This document shows positions 19,877 to 29,164 of a stretch of DNA of 64,000 bases, piece by piece; positions within the stretch are counted from its first letter, which is position 1; every line of letters starts with the position of its first letter. The position numbers and the translations under genes were made by a program. Below the pieces are notes generated by a model that was not told the DNA's origin, did not search any database, and saw only the letters and a program-made list of their open reading frames with translations. The DNA comes from Aeromicrobium sp. A1-2 (GTDB lineage Bacteria; Actinomycetota; Actinomycetes; Propionibacteriales; Nocardioidaceae), in contig NZ_CP027482.1 of NCBI RefSeq assembly GCF_003443875.1, positions 124,001-188,000 of the forward strand, written 5' to 3'.

Positions 19877-20710
19877 GTGACCGGTCCGATCATCGCGCGT
19901 ACGCGCGCCGAGCTCCTGGCTGCCCATGGTGGCTCGAGCGTCTCGTTCGTGCCGACCATGGGGGCGCTGCACGACGGGCACCTCCAGCTGCTCGAGCACG
20001 CGCGTCCGCTCGGCGAGACGCTGGTTGCCTCGATCTTCGTCAACCCGACGCAGTTCGCGCCGGATGAGGATTTCGACGCCTATCCGCGCACGTTTGACGC
20101 CGACCTCGATGTCTGCGCGCGGGCCGGGGTCGACGTGGTCTTCGCACCCTCGGTCCCGACGATGTACCCGGCCGGCCCCGGCGACAGCATCTCGGTCGAT
20201 CCGGGGCCCCTCGGCACCGTGCTCGAGGGCTCGGCTCGGCCGACCCACTTCCGCGGCGTGCTGACCGTCGTCGCGAAGCTCTTCGGACTGGTGCGACCGG
20301 ATGTCGCGGTGTTCGGCGAGAAGGACTACCAACAGCTAACCCTCATCCGGCACCTGTCGCGCGAGCTCGCGCTGGGTGTCGACATCGTCGGCTGCCCGAC
20401 CGTGCGCGAGCCGGATGGCCTGGCGATGAGCTCACGCAACCGCTACCTGTCGGAGGACGACCGGAAGCGTGCGGCCTACGTCTCTGCTGCCCTGCGCGCC
20501 GGTGTCTCGGCCGGGCCGCGCGGCGCCGAGTCCGTGCTCGTCGCCGCGGCGGCGGTGCTCGAGACCGCCGGGATCAACCCGGACTATCTCGTCGTCACCG
20601 ACCCCGACCTCGGCCCGGCGAGGCCCGGCGCCGAGGCCCGGTTGCTCGTCGCCGCCCGGGTCGGCACCCCACGCCTGCTCGACAACACGTCCCTCACGCT
20701 AGGAGCCTGA
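19877..20710 (+). CDS. panC: Pantothenate synthetase
   Basis: ATP-dependent condensation of pantoate and beta-alanine. The protein is 277 aa with [34 protein letters not shown] and the [12 protein letters not shown] motif (nucleotide-binding KSKD-type region MSSRNRYL further on). It starts 2 nt after the DUF2520 stop and ends 2 nt before panD, so this is one transcript. GTG 19877 is the start. Confidence 0.95.
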   Translation: MTGPIIARTRAELLAAHGGSSVSFVPTMGALHDGHLQLLEHARPLGETLVASIFVNPTQFAPDEDFDAYPRTFDADLDVCARAGVDVVFAPSVPTMYPAGPGDSISVDPGPLGTVLEGSARPTHFRGVLTVVAKLFGLVRPDVAVFGEKDYQQLTLIRHLSRELALGVDIVGCPTVREPDGLAMSSRNRYLSEDDRKRAAYVSAALRAGVSAGPRGAESVLVAAAAVLETAGINPDYLVVTDPDLGPARPGAEARLLVAARVGTPRLLDNTSLTLGA

Positions 20711-20712
20711 CC

Positions 20713-21147
20713 ATGATCCGCACCATGATGAAGTCCAAGATCCACCGCGCGACCGTGACCCAGGCCGACTTGCACTACGTCGGCTCGGTGACGGTCGACC
20801 GGGACCTGCTCGACGCTGCGGACCTGCTGCCCGGCGAGCTCGTGCACATCGTCGACATCGACAACGGCGCACGTCTGGAGACCTACACGATCGCGGGCGA
20901 GCGGGGCAGTGGCGTCATCGGCATCAACGGAGCCGCCGCGCACCTGGTCCACCCCGGGGACCTGGTGATCCTGATCGCGTACGCGCAGCTGACCGATGCC
21001 GAGGCCCGGAAGCTCGAGCCCAGCGTCGTGTTCGTCGACGCGGACAACAAGGTCATCGGCACCGGCAACGACCCCGCTGAGGCGCTCCCAGGCAGTGGGC
21101 TGACCCGGGGCGACATCGTCAACAACCCGCTCGTGGCCGCCCGGTGA
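20713..21147 (+). CDS. panD: Aspartate 1-decarboxylase
   Basis: Makes beta-alanine for pantothenate. Pyruvoyl enzyme synthesised as a proenzyme that self-cleaves between Gly and Ser in YVGSVTVD, near residues 28-29, to form the pyruvoyl cofactor. It is 144 aa, normal length. [16 protein letters not shown] is the conserved core. ATG 20713 or ATG 20725 are both possible. Confidence 0.95.
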   Translation: MIRTMMKSKIHRATVTQADLHYVGSVTVDRDLLDAADLLPGELVHIVDIDNGARLETYTIAGERGSGVIGINGAAAHLVHPGDLVILIAYAQLTDAEARKLEPSVVFVDADNKVIGTGNDPAEALPGSGLTRGDIVNNPLVAAR

Positions 21148-21151
21148 CCCC

Positions 21152-21931
21152 ATGACCCTGCTCTGTCTGGACGTCAGCAACAGCCACACGACGATCGGCG
21201 CCTTCCATGATGCGGACCTGATCGCGCACTGGCAGGTCTCCTCGGACGAGCGGCGCACCGCAGATGAGTGGCAGATGCTCGTCACCGGGCTCGTGAGTCA
21301 GGCCGGCATCGGCCGGGTCGTGGCGGTCAGCCTGTGCTGCACCGTGCCGGCGATCCTGGTCGAGCTGCGCGCCATGCAGGAGCGCTACTGGGCCGATCTC
21401 CCGGTCGCGATCGTGGGCCCCGGTGTCAAGACCGGCGTCCCGATCCACACCGACAACCCCCGCGAGGTCGGTGCCGACCGGATCGTCAACGCCCTGGCAG
21501 CCGTAGAGCTCTACGGCGGACCGGCCATCGTGGTCGACCTCAACGGCACCGCGACAATCTTCGACGTCGTCGATGAGTCCAACCGCTACATCGGCGGTGC
21601 CATCGCGCCCGGCGTCGAGCTCTCCCTCGACGCGCTGGCCCGCCGCGGCGCGCAGCTGCGGAGCGTCGAGCTGGCCCTCCCGCGCGACGTCGTGGGCAAG
21701 AACACCGTTGAGGCGCTGCAGTCCGGTGTGGTCTACGGCTTCGCCGGCCTGGTCGACGGGATGGTGACCCGCATCATCGACTCTCTCGACGTAGACCCCG
21801 ACCACGTCACGGTGATCGCGACGGGGTCCTTCCCGGACGCGGTCGTCGACAACTGCTCGACCATCACGGCCCGCGATCCGTGGCTGACGCTGACGGGCCT
21901 CCGGCTGATCCACGAGAAGAACCACGACTGA
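21152..21931 (+). CDS. coaX: Type III pantothenate kinase
   Basis: Phosphorylates pantothenate, the first committed CoA step; 259 aa of the ASKHA fold. The N-terminal DVSNSHTTIGAF phosphate motif, VGADRIVNALAAVEL and IGGAIAPGVELSLDAL are conserved. The second phosphate motif reads VDLNGTATIFD, one residue longer than the usual DFGTAT. It starts 4 nt after panD. Together these genes take aspartate and ketopantoate to phosphopantothenate. Confidence 0.92.
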   Translation: MTLLCLDVSNSHTTIGAFHDADLIAHWQVSSDERRTADEWQMLVTGLVSQAGIGRVVAVSLCCTVPAILVELRAMQERYWADLPVAIVGPGVKTGVPIHTDNPREVGADRIVNALAAVELYGGPAIVVDLNGTATIFDVVDESNRYIGGAIAPGVELSLDALARRGAQLRSVELALPRDVVGKNTVEALQSGVVYGFAGLVDGMVTRIIDSLDVDPDHVTVIATGSFPDAVVDNCSTITARDPWLTLTGLRLIHEKNHD

Positions 21932-22003
21932 GCCCGGGCGCCAGCCCGGCGATGGACGGTGGGCCGACTCGCGGTCATCGAGGCGCCGATAGGCTTGACC
22001 CTT

Positions 22004-23512
22004 GTGAGCGACGCGACTGCAACCCCGAGCCCCGAGGACGACCTGCCTGAGCAGATGCGGGTGCGGCTGGAGAAGCGGCAGCAGCTCGTCGACCGCGGCG
22101 AGGAGCCGTACCCGGTCGTGGTCGACCGCACCCACACGCTGAAGCAGATCGCCACGGCGTACGACGCCGAGACGCTGGGCACCGACACCCAGACCGGTGA
22201 TGCCGTGTCGGTCGCAGGTCGGGTGATCTTCGTGCGAGGCACCGGCAAGCTCGTGTTCGTCGTGCTGCGTGAGGGCGACGGCACCGAGCTCCAGGCGATG
22301 TTGTCGCTCGCGGGAATCGGCGAGGAACGGCTGGCCCAGTTCAAGGCATCGGTCGACATCGGCGACCACCTTGCCGTCACGGGAGAGGTCATCACGAGCA
22401 AGCGCGGCGAGCTCTCCGTCATGGCGACGTCGTGGCAACTCGCGGCCAAGACGGTGCGGCCGCTGCCCAACGAGCACTCGCCGCTGTCCGACGAGGCCCG
22501 CAGCCGCATGCGCTACGTCGACCTGATCGTGCGGCCCGAGGCGCGCGACAACGTGCGGGTCAAGGCCAAGGTCCTGCAGTCCCTGCGATCGACCCTGGAT
22601 GCCCACGAGTTCATCGAGGTCGACACCCCGGTTCTGCAGCACACCAACGGTGGCGCCGCGGCCCGCCCGTTCCAGACCCACACCAATGCCTTCGACGAGG
22701 ACATGCTGCTGCGGATCGCGATCGAGCTCGACCTCAAGCGTGCGCTGGTCGGCGGCGTCGACCGGGTCTACGAGATCGGCAAGACGTTCCGTAACGAGGG
22801 CGTCGACAACACCCATAATCCCGAATTCATGATGCTCGAGGCCTATCAGGCCTATGGCTCGTACGACACCATGGCCGAGCTGACTCGCAGCCTGGTCGTC
22901 AACGCCGCCCGCGCGATCGGCAAGACCGTCGTGGAGGGGCGGGACGGCTCGCCGATCGACCTCGAGGGCCCATGGCGGCACGCGACGGTCCACGAGCTGG
23001 TCTCCGACGCCACGGGCGCCACGGTCGACAACGACACCCCCGTCGAGACCTTGCTGGCCCTGGCCGCGCAGCACGAGGTTGCTCTGCAGCCGCACTGGGT
23101 CGCCGGTGACATCGTGCTCGAGCTCTACGAAAAGCTCGTCGAGCACACGCTGATCCAGCCGACGTTCGTTCGCGACTATCCCGAGGCCGTGCGCCCGCTG
23201 GCCAAGAAGCACCGCACGAAGCCGGGGCTCGTGGAGGCGTGGGACCTGATCATCAACGGCGTCGAGCTGGCCCCGGCGTACTCCGAGCTCAACGACCCGG
23301 TGATCCAGCGTGAGCGGCTCGAGGAGCAGTCGCGGCTGGCGGCTGCCGGCGATCCCGAGGCAATGGACGTCGATGAGGACTTCCTCCGTGCGTTGGAGTT
23401 CGGCATGCCCCCCGCGGGTGGCATGGGGATGGGCGTCGACCGCCTCGTCATGCTGTTGCAGGGCATCGGTATCCGCGAGGCGATTCTCTTCCCGCTGTCC
23501 CGCGCCGAGTGA
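22004..23512 (+). CDS. lysS: Lysyl-tRNA synthetase, class II
   Basis: Charges tRNA-Lys; 502 aa. The N-terminal OB-fold anticodon-binding domain (about 60-165) precedes the class II catalytic core. Motif 2 is FRNEGVDNTHNPEFMMLEAY, and motif 3 ends GMGVDRLVMLL. GTG 22004 is chosen by family length and by TAGGCT at 21990-21995, 8 nt upstream. It follows coaX with a 72-nt gap, a common actinobacterial order. Confidence 0.94.
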   Translation: MSDATATPSPEDDLPEQMRVRLEKRQQLVDRGEEPYPVVVDRTHTLKQIATAYDAETLGTDTQTGDAVSVAGRVIFVRGTGKLVFVVLREGDGTELQAMLSLAGIGEERLAQFKASVDIGDHLAVTGEVITSKRGELSVMATSWQLAAKTVRPLPNEHSPLSDEARSRMRYVDLIVRPEARDNVRVKAKVLQSLRSTLDAHEFIEVDTPVLQHTNGGAAARPFQTHTNAFDEDMLLRIAIELDLKRALVGGVDRVYEIGKTFRNEGVDNTHNPEFMMLEAYQAYGSYDTMAELTRSLVVNAARAIGKTVVEGRDGSPIDLEGPWRHATVHELVSDATGATVDNDTPVETLLALAAQHEVALQPHWVAGDIVLELYEKLVEHTLIQPTFVRDYPEAVRPLAKKHRTKPGLVEAWDLIINGVELAPAYSELNDPVIQRERLEEQSRLAAAGDPEAMDVDEDFLRALEFGMPPAGGMGMGVDRLVMLLQGIGIREAILFPLSRAE

Positions 23513-23656
23513 CCTGACCCGGGCGGTCTTTCTGCCCACAGCGAACGAGGGAACGTCCTGCGCGTGGTGTCGGTTGAGTTACACATATGGACATCGGTGC
23601 ATGCGAATTTCCATACCTGACTAAACTGAACCGATAGTCCAGCAGAGGGGGACGCC

Positions 23657-26167
23657 ATGTTCGAAAGATTTACCGACCGTGCTCGTCGCGTGGTCGTGCT
23701 TGCCCAAGAAGAGGCACGCATGCTCAGCCACAACTACATCGGCACGGAGCACATCCTCCTGGGCCTGATCCACGAGGGCGAGGGTGTTGCCGCCAAGGCT
23801 CTGGAGAGCCTCGACATCTCGCTCGAGGCCGTCCGTGGCCAGGTCGAGGACATCATCGGCCAGGGACAGCAGGCCCCGAGCGGGCACATCCCCTTCACGC
23901 CGCGCGCCAAAAAGGTGCTGGAGCTCAGCCTCCGCGAGGCGCTGCAGCTGGGCCACAACTACATCGGCACCGAGCACATCCTGCTCGGTCTGATCCGTGA
24001 GGGCGAGGGAGTTGCCGCCCAGGTCCTGGTCAAGCTCGGAGCCGACCTCAACCGCGTGCGCCAGCAGGTCATCACGCTCGTCAGCGGCTTCCAGGGCAAG
24101 GAGGCGGAGGCAGCGGGCGCGCCCAGCGAGTCCGCACCGAGCACCTCGGCGGTGCTGGACCAGTTCGGTCGCAACCTGACGCAGGCTGCCCGCGAGGGCA
24201 AGCTCGACCCGGTCATCGGCCGGGACGACGAGGCCGAGCGCGTCATGCAGACCCTGTCCCGACGCACCAAGAACAACCCGGTGCTCGTCGGCGAGCCCGG
24301 CGTCGGCAAGACCGCCGTCGTCGAGAGCCTGGCCCAGGACATCGTCCGCGGCGATGTGCCCGAGACGCTCAAGGACAAGCAGATCTACACGCTTGACCTC
24401 GGTGCGCTCGTGGCCGGCTCGCGTTACCGCGGTGACTTCGAGGAACGCCTCAAGAAGGTCCTCAAGGAGATCCGCACCCGCGGCGACATCATCTTGTTCA
24501 TCGACGAGATCCACACCTTGGTGGGTGCCGGAGCCGCCGAGGGCGCGATCGACGCTGCCAGCATCCTCAAGCCGATGTTGGCCCGTGGTGAGCTGCAGAC
24601 CATCGGTGCCACGACGCTCGATGAATACCGCAAGCACTTCGAGAAGGATGCGGCCCTCAACCGTCGCTTCCAGCCGATCCTCGTCGAGGAGCCGTCGGTG
24701 CTCGACACCGTCGAGATCCTCAAGGGTCTGCGCGATCGCTACGAGGCGCACCACCGTGTCTCGATCACCGACGAGGCCCTCGTGGCCGCGGCGACGATGG
24801 GCGACCGCTACGTCTCCGACCGGTTCCTGCCGGACAAGGCGATCGACCTGGTCGACGAGGCCGGCGCCCGCCTGCGCATCCGCCGCATGGCGACCCCGCC
24901 GGAGCTCAAGGAGTTCGACGAGAAGATCTCCGACGTCCGCCGCCGCAAGGAGGGGGCCATCGACGCACAGGACTTCGAAGCCGCTGCCGCGCTGCGCGAC
25001 GAGGAGAAGAAGCTCATCAACGCCAAGGGCGAGCGTGAGAAGGCCTGGAAGTCCGGCGACCTCGACACCGTTGCGGTGGTCGACGAGCAGCTCATCGCGG
25101 AGGTCCTGGCCAAGGCCACGGGCATCCCGGTCGGCCAGCTCAGCGAGGCCGAGTCCAGCCGTCTGCTCAACATGGAGGAAGAGCTCCACAAGCGCGTCAT
25201 CGGTCAGGATCAGGCCATCAAGGCGCTGTCGCGGGCGATCCGTCGCACGCGAGCAGGCCTGAAGGACCCCAAGCGTCCCGGTGGATCGTTCATCTTCGCC
25301 GGGCCCTCGGGTGTCGGCAAGACGTGGCTGTCCAAGGCGCTGGCGAACTTCCTGTTCGGCGACGAAGACTCGCTGATCCAGCTCGACATGTCCGAGTACA
25401 GCGAGAAGCACACCGTCTCGCGCCTGTTCGGCTCGCCTCCCGGCTACGTCGGCTACGAAGAGGGTGGCCAGCTCACCGAGAAGGTGCGCCGCAAGCCGTT
25501 CTCGGTCGTGCTGTTCGACGAGATCGAGAAGGCTCACCCCGACATCTTCAACTCGCTGTTGCAGATCCTCGAGGAGGGCCACCTCACCGACGGCCAAGGT
25601 CGAGTCATCAACTTCAAGAACACCGTCATCATCATGACCACCAACCTTGGTGCGCGTGAGATCTCCAAGGGCGTCAACCTGGGCTTCAGCCAGGCCGGCG
25701 ACGTCGCGGGGTCCTACAACAAGATGAAGGAACGTGTCTCGATCGAGCTCAAGCAGCACTTCCGGCCTGAGTTCCTCAACCGAGTCGACGAGATCATCGT
25801 CTTCCCGCCGTTGACCGAGGACGAGATCCTGCAGATGGTCGACATGATGATCGACTCGCTCGAGAAGCGTCTGGCCGAGAAGGACATGACGATCGAGCTC
25901 ACGACCGAGGCGAAAGATCTGCTCTCCAAGCGTGGCTTCGACAAGACCATGGGTGCTCGACCGCTTCGCCGCACGGTGCAGCGCGAGATCGAGGACGTCA
26001 TGGCCGAGAAGCTGCTCTATGGCGAGATCCGTCCCGGCCAGCTCGTGCTGGTTGGCGTCGAGGGTGAAGGTGTCGACGCGGTCTTCACGTTCGAGGGCCG
26101 CGCCAAGGCCGAGCTCGAGCTGGAGATGCCCGACGTCCCGCCGGCCGTCGAGGCCGGCGCCGAGTAG
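23657..26167 (+). CDS. clpC: ATP-dependent Clp protease ATPase subunit ClpC
   Basis: Hexameric AAA+ unfoldase delivering substrates to ClpP; 836 aa. Two Clp-N repeats occupy residues 1-145. NBD1 has Walker [10 protein letters not shown] and Walker [19 protein letters not shown] motif ([18 protein letters not shown]) lies in the middle domain. NBD2 has GPSGVGKTW, with Trp where Glu is usual, then [13 protein letters not shown] and the VGYEEGG pore loop. The Shine-Dalgarno is AGAGGGGG at about 23644-23651. The 144-nt upstream gap holds a TAAACT box (23622-23627) but no perfect ClgR palindrome. Confidence 0.96.
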   Translation: MFERFTDRARRVVVLAQEEARMLSHNYIGTEHILLGLIHEGEGVAAKALESLDISLEAVRGQVEDIIGQGQQAPSGHIPFTPRAKKVLELSLREALQLGHNYIGTEHILLGLIREGEGVAAQVLVKLGADLNRVRQQVITLVSGFQGKEAEAAGAPSESAPSTSAVLDQFGRNLTQAAREGKLDPVIGRDDEAERVMQTLSRRTKNNPVLVGEPGVGKTAVVESLAQDIVRGDVPETLKDKQIYTLDLGALVAGSRYRGDFEERLKKVLKEIRTRGDIILFIDEIHTLVGAGAAEGAIDAASILKPMLARGELQTIGATTLDEYRKHFEKDAALNRRFQPILVEEPSVLDTVEILKGLRDRYEAHHRVSITDEALVAAATMGDRYVSDRFLPDKAIDLVDEAGARLRIRRMATPPELKEFDEKISDVRRRKEGAIDAQDFEAAAALRDEEKKLINAKGEREKAWKSGDLDTVAVVDEQLIAEVLAKATGIPVGQLSEAESSRLLNMEEELHKRVIGQDQAIKALSRAIRRTRAGLKDPKRPGGSFIFAGPSGVGKTWLSKALANFLFGDEDSLIQLDMSEYSEKHTVSRLFGSPPGYVGYEEGGQLTEKVRRKPFSVVLFDEIEKAHPDIFNSLLQILEEGHLTDGQGRVINFKNTVIIMTTNLGAREISKGVNLGFSQAGDVAGSYNKMKERVSIELKQHFRPEFLNRVDEIIVFPPLTEDEILQMVDMMIDSLEKRLAEKDMTIELTTEAKDLLSKRGFDKTMGARPLRRTVQREIEDVMAEKLLYGEIRPGQLVLVGVEGEGVDAVFTFEGRAKAELELEMPDVPPAVEAGAE

Positions 26168-26176
26168 GCACGCACG

Positions 26177-26222
26177 GCACGACGAAGCCCCCGTAGCGCC
26201 CGCTGCGGGGGCTTCGTCGTGC
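26177..26222. terminator. Bidirectional terminator clpC / SMR gene
   Basis: Perfect 17-bp stem: GCACGACGAAGCCCCCG pairs with CGGGGGCTTCGTCGTGC around a 12-nt loop. It lies exactly between the clpC stop and the convergent SMR gene stop. Confidence 0.9.
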
Positions 26223-26549
26223 TCAGTGCGACGTCTGGACGTTCAGCAGCACGACCCCGGAGATGATCAGCGCGATCGCTGCGACTTTGGCCGGACTGAC
26301 CGGCTCGTCGAGGAACACCACACCGACCACCGCGATGGCCGCGGTTCCGAGTCCGGCCCAGATCGCGTACGTGATCGAAACCGGGATCTGCTTGACGACG
26401 AGGGTCAACAACCAGATCGACACGGCGTATCCGCCGACGACGACCGCGGTCCATCCCGGATTGCTGAATCCTTCGGCACGGGGGAGCGCGGCGGTGGCGA
26501 AGACCTCGGTGGCGATCGCGACCAGCAGCAGAGCTGCGGCGACGTACAT
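26223..26549 (-). CDS. Small multidrug resistance (SMR) efflux protein
   Basis: 108-aa four-helix proton antiporter of the EmrE/QacE family, exporting cationic compounds. The membrane-embedded glutamate is in ATEVFATAALP in helix 1, and YAIWAGLGTAAIAV marks helix 3. Homo-dimerisation is expected. It is divergent from a TetR gene with two matching palindromes between, so it is probably derepressed by its own substrates. Compound specificity cannot be read from the sequence. Confidence 0.92.
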   Translation of the reverse strand: MYVAAALLLVAIATEVFATAALPRAEGFSNPGWTAVVVGGYAVSIWLLTLVVKQIPVSITYAIWAGLGTAAIAVVGVVFLDEPVSPAKVAAIALIISGVVLLNVQTSH

Positions 26550-26569
26550 GATGTGATCCCAGACTTTCT

Positions 26570-26608
26570 GTAGCGCTTGCTACGCACTGGAGCGTAGCAG
26601 ATGCTACG
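26570..26608. promoter_or_regulatory. Two tandem TetR operators between SMR gene and its regulator
   Basis: Two copies of GTAGC-N4-GCTAC: 26570-26583 and 26593-26608 (the latter with 6-bp arms, CGTAGC-AGAT-GCTACG). Their centres are 24 bp apart. The second overlaps TACGTT (26605-26610), the probable -10 of the tetR gene, which implies autoregulation; the first lies 21 bp upstream of the SMR start. Confidence 0.75.
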
Positions 26609-26617
26609 TTTGGTGCG

Positions 26618-27157
26618 ATGACCAAGAAGGAGCAGCTGACCGAGGCCGCGACCGACTATGCCCTCGAGCGCGGGCTGATCGGGTTGAGCCTGCGGCCCAT
26701 GGCGGCTCAGGTGGGCACGAGCGATCGCATGCTGATCTATCACTTCGGCTCCAAGGACGAGCTCGTGGCGGCGGTGCTGGATGCCTCCAACGCACGCTCA
26801 ATGGCATATATCCGGGCCATGCCCCCGGCCGGGTCGCTTCGGCAGGCGATCCTCGATCTCTGGTCGTCCTACACGCAGGACGTGGAGGTCCAGCGCTGCC
26901 AGCGGATGTACGTCGAAGCCGCCGCGCTGGGCCTGCTGGGACGTGAGCCGTACGCCTCCTTGATCAGGGCATCCAACATCCTCTGGATCAAGACCCTGGC
27001 GGACTATCTGGCGCGCTCGGGGGTGCCAGGGGACCGGACTACGCGGATCGCGACCCTGGTCGACGCGACGTTCAACGGGGTGTTCCTCGACCGTCCGCTC
27101 GACGGGGACGCCGAGTCTCGCCGGATCATCGAGGACCTCGCAGACGCTCTGACCTGA
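26618..27157 (+). CDS. TetR-family regulator of the SMR efflux gene
   Basis: 179-aa helical repressor. The helix-turn-helix region includes VGTSDRMLIYHFGSKDELVAAVL, a typical TetR recognition helix. The remainder is the ligand pocket and dimer interface. ATG 26618 is 7 nt after TACGTT, so probably leaderless. By position it should bind the paired GTAGC-N4-GCTAC sites and control the divergent SMR pump and itself. The stop is 3 nt from the convergent mutY stop. Confidence 0.88.
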   Translation: MTKKEQLTEAATDYALERGLIGLSLRPMAAQVGTSDRMLIYHFGSKDELVAAVLDASNARSMAYIRAMPPAGSLRQAILDLWSSYTQDVEVQRCQRMYVEAAALGLLGREPYASLIRASNILWIKTLADYLARSGVPGDRTTRIATLVDATFNGVFLDRPLDGDAESRRIIEDLADALT

Positions 27158-27160
27158 GCC

Positions 27161-28057
27161 TCAACCGGGCAGGGCGTAGCGATCCCCCGGGAGCGGCTCC
27201 ACCAACCCGTCGGCGACGAGCCCGTCCAGAGCGCGCCCCCGCTGCGGTGCATCGGGCCAGACGTCGTCGAGCGCCGCCCGGGGGACCGGCTCCGACGACT
27301 CGCGCAGCACCGCCATGAGCGAGCCGCGGCACTGTCGGTCGGTGCCGTCCCATCCCTGACCGGGCCGGGCCGGGCCGTCGTACGCCGGATAGCCTGCGGC
27401 ACGCCAGCGGCACTGGTCCGCGACGGGGCACTCGCCGCACCGCGGTGTCCGGGCCGTACAGACCAGTGCCCCGAGCTCCATCGTGGCTGCCGCCCAACGA
27501 TCCGCACCGTGCAGGGGCAGCAGGTCGGCGCCGAGATCGCGCTCGGCACGGCTGACGGACGGGGCCGGGAACTGCTCGCCGGTCACGACCCGCGCGAGGA
27601 CCCGACGGACGTTGGTGTCGAGCACGACGTGGCGTCCACCGAATGCGAACGACGAGACGGCCGCGGCTGTGTAGGAGCCGACTCCGGGCAGGGCCAGCAG
27701 GTCCTCGATCGACTCTGGCACCTGACCGCCGTGCCGGTCGACGATCGTGACGGCTGCGGCGTGCAAGCGAAGTGCCCGCCGTGGATAGCCGAGCCTGCCC
27801 CAGGCGCGAAGGGCATCCCCCGTGGTGGCAGCCGCGAGCAGAGCAGGGGTGGGCCAGCGCTCGACCCAGGCCGCGTAGACCGGGAGGACCCGCGAGACGG
27901 GGGTCTGCTGCAGCATGAACTCTGAGACCATCACATCCCACGGCGACTCGGTGCGCCGCCATGGCAGGTCCCGGGCAGCGGTGTCGAACCAGCTGGTCAC
28001 GTCTTCGTGCAGTCGCGCCCGATCGGCGATCGGGACGCGGGTGGCGGGAGGGCTCAT
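27161..28057 (-). CDS. mutY: A/G-specific adenine DNA glycosylase
   Basis: Base-excision repair enzyme removing adenine mispaired with 8-oxoguanine; 298 aa. The catalytic glutamate is in SEFMLQQT, the helix-hairpin-helix is LLALPGVGSYTAAAV with the catalytic Asp in VVLDTNVRRV, and the 4Fe-4S ligands are C-x6-C-x2-C-x5-C (CTARTPRCGECPVADQC). The C-terminus is shorter than the full MutT-like domain of E. coli MutY, as usual in actinobacteria. ATG 28057 has GGGAGG upstream. Confidence 0.93.
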   Translation of the reverse strand: MSPPATRVPIADRARLHEDVTSWFDTAARDLPWRRTESPWDVMVSEFMLQQTPVSRVLPVYAAWVERWPTPALLAAATTGDALRAWGRLGYPRRALRLHAAAVTIVDRHGGQVPESIEDLLALPGVGSYTAAAVSSFAFGGRHVVLDTNVRRVLARVVTGEQFPAPSVSRAERDLGADLLPLHGADRWAAATMELGALVCTARTPRCGECPVADQCRWRAAGYPAYDGPARPGQGWDGTDRQCRGSLMAVLRESSEPVPRAALDDVWPDAPQRGRALDGLVADGLVEPLPGDRYALPG

Positions 28058-28159
28058 GGCGTCTCGATCCTCCCACGCAGGCGGTGGCGGCCCGGTGTCA
28101 CCAGCCGCGACACCCGCATCGTCCGCCGGGGCGAACGATCGGCCGGATATCGTGTTGTC

Positions 28160-28849
28160 GTGAGCCAGCGACGGTTGCCCGCCGAGATCTACTGGCGACG
28201 GCGGCTCCTCCTGCTGGCGGTGCTGATCGGCCTGGTGTGGGTCGTGCTCCGGCTTGTGGGCGGGGACGACAAGCCGGATGCGGCCCCGGGGCCCGTGGCG
28301 ACGACCACCGCGAGCGCAGCGCCGGCCGCCGCGCCGCTGACAGATGGCACGATCGAGGTGACTCTGGTCAGTGCGAGCCGATCCTGCGACCCGGAAAAGA
28401 TCCGGATGAGCCCCACCGTCGGCTCCGGTCAGCTCACCCGCGGGCCGGTCGAAATCGGTCTCGTGGTCAGCTCGACGGAGAAGACCGCGTGCACCCTGAC
28501 CCCAGAGGACGCCGATCTGGTGGCGGTCATCAGTGCCAACAAGACGGCGATCTGGGACTCAACCCTCTGCAAGGTTTCGCTGCTGGAGGATCCTGTGGCG
28601 ATCTCGCCTCGCTGGTCCTCCCTGGTCACGGCGACGTGGTCGGGCCGAGGCTCGGGCACGAGCTGCTCCGACAAGGAGGGCTATGCCAGTCCCGGTGGCT
28701 ACACCGTGCAGGTGGGAACCCTGGGAGGCGAGCCGGGCAAGGCGACGTTCACCCTCAAGGCCCGTCCGACGCCGAAACCGACGAAGACAACGCCCACACC
28801 GACCAAGAAGACCCCGACCGCCAAGAACACCACCAAGCCCAACGACTAG
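28160..28849 (+). CDS. Membrane-anchored extracytoplasmic protein of unknown function
   Basis: I do not recognise the family. The 229-aa protein has an N-terminal membrane segment (about residues 14-32, RRRLLLLAVLIGLVWVVLRLV), an Ala/Thr linker, a beta-rich domain with cysteines near 78, 113, 135 and 172, and a Thr/Pro/Lys-rich tail of about 40 residues. That layout suggests a surface-displayed binding domain. GTG 28160 follows TATCGT (28148-28153) by 6 nt, so leaderless. It sits between mutY and disA, as similar unnamed proteins do in related genomes, but nothing ties it to DNA repair. Confidence 0.65.
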   Translation: MSQRRLPAEIYWRRRLLLLAVLIGLVWVVLRLVGGDDKPDAAPGPVATTTASAAPAAAPLTDGTIEVTLVSASRSCDPEKIRMSPTVGSGQLTRGPVEIGLVVSSTEKTACTLTPEDADLVAVISANKTAIWDSTLCKVSLLEDPVAISPRWSSLVTATWSGRGSGTSCSDKEGYASPGGYTVQVGTLGGEPGKATFTLKARPTPKPTKTTPTPTKKTPTAKNTTKPND

Positions 28850-28851
28850 TG

Positions 28852-29164
28852 ATGACCGGGCGACTCATCGTCCTCAACGGGCCCTCCCAGTGCGGGCAAG
28901 AGCACGCTGGCGCGGGCCCTGGAGGCGGCCCTGCCGGATCCGTTCTTGTTCTTCGGTCTGGACTTCTTCCTGCTCGGTGACGTCCTTCCACGCACGGCTG
29001 GGCGAGAGGTTCGTGACCGGGCCAGGCTCCGCCCGAACGTCCACGACGGCTTCTACCGCTGCGTCCGGGCGCTCGCCGTGGGCGGCAACGACGTCGATGG
29101 TGGAGCGCTGCTGGAGACGACTGTCTCGAGTGTGGTCGAGGCGTGGCAGCAGCGTCAGACGTAG
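28852..29164 (+). pseudogene. Broken chloramphenicol-phosphotransferase-like kinase
   Basis: The start reads MTGRLIVLNGPSQCG, a P-loop opening like CPT-family kinases. Around 28894-28896 one extra G in a GGG run shifts the frame; removing it would restore GKSTLARALEAALPD and then FGLDFFLLGDVLPR, where the catalytic-type aspartate falls. The second frame stops at 29164, giving about 104 residues in total against roughly 175 for intact members, and overlaps the disA 3' end. So the gene is both frameshifted in its Walker A motif and truncated. A sequencing error could explain the shift but not the truncation. Confidence 0.75.

Noticed and set aside
21119..23539. Long open frame antisense to coaX and lysS
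   Set aside because: Same high-GC shadow effect; both sense genes are intact and conserved.
23513..23656. ClgR operator upstream of clpC
   Set aside because: Only a half-site-like GCGAAC is present; no palindrome of the ClgR type is seen.
23621..25759. Long open frame antisense to clpC
   Set aside because: Low-complexity Asp/Val/Leu-rich composition with no recognisable domain, opposite a perfect ClpC.
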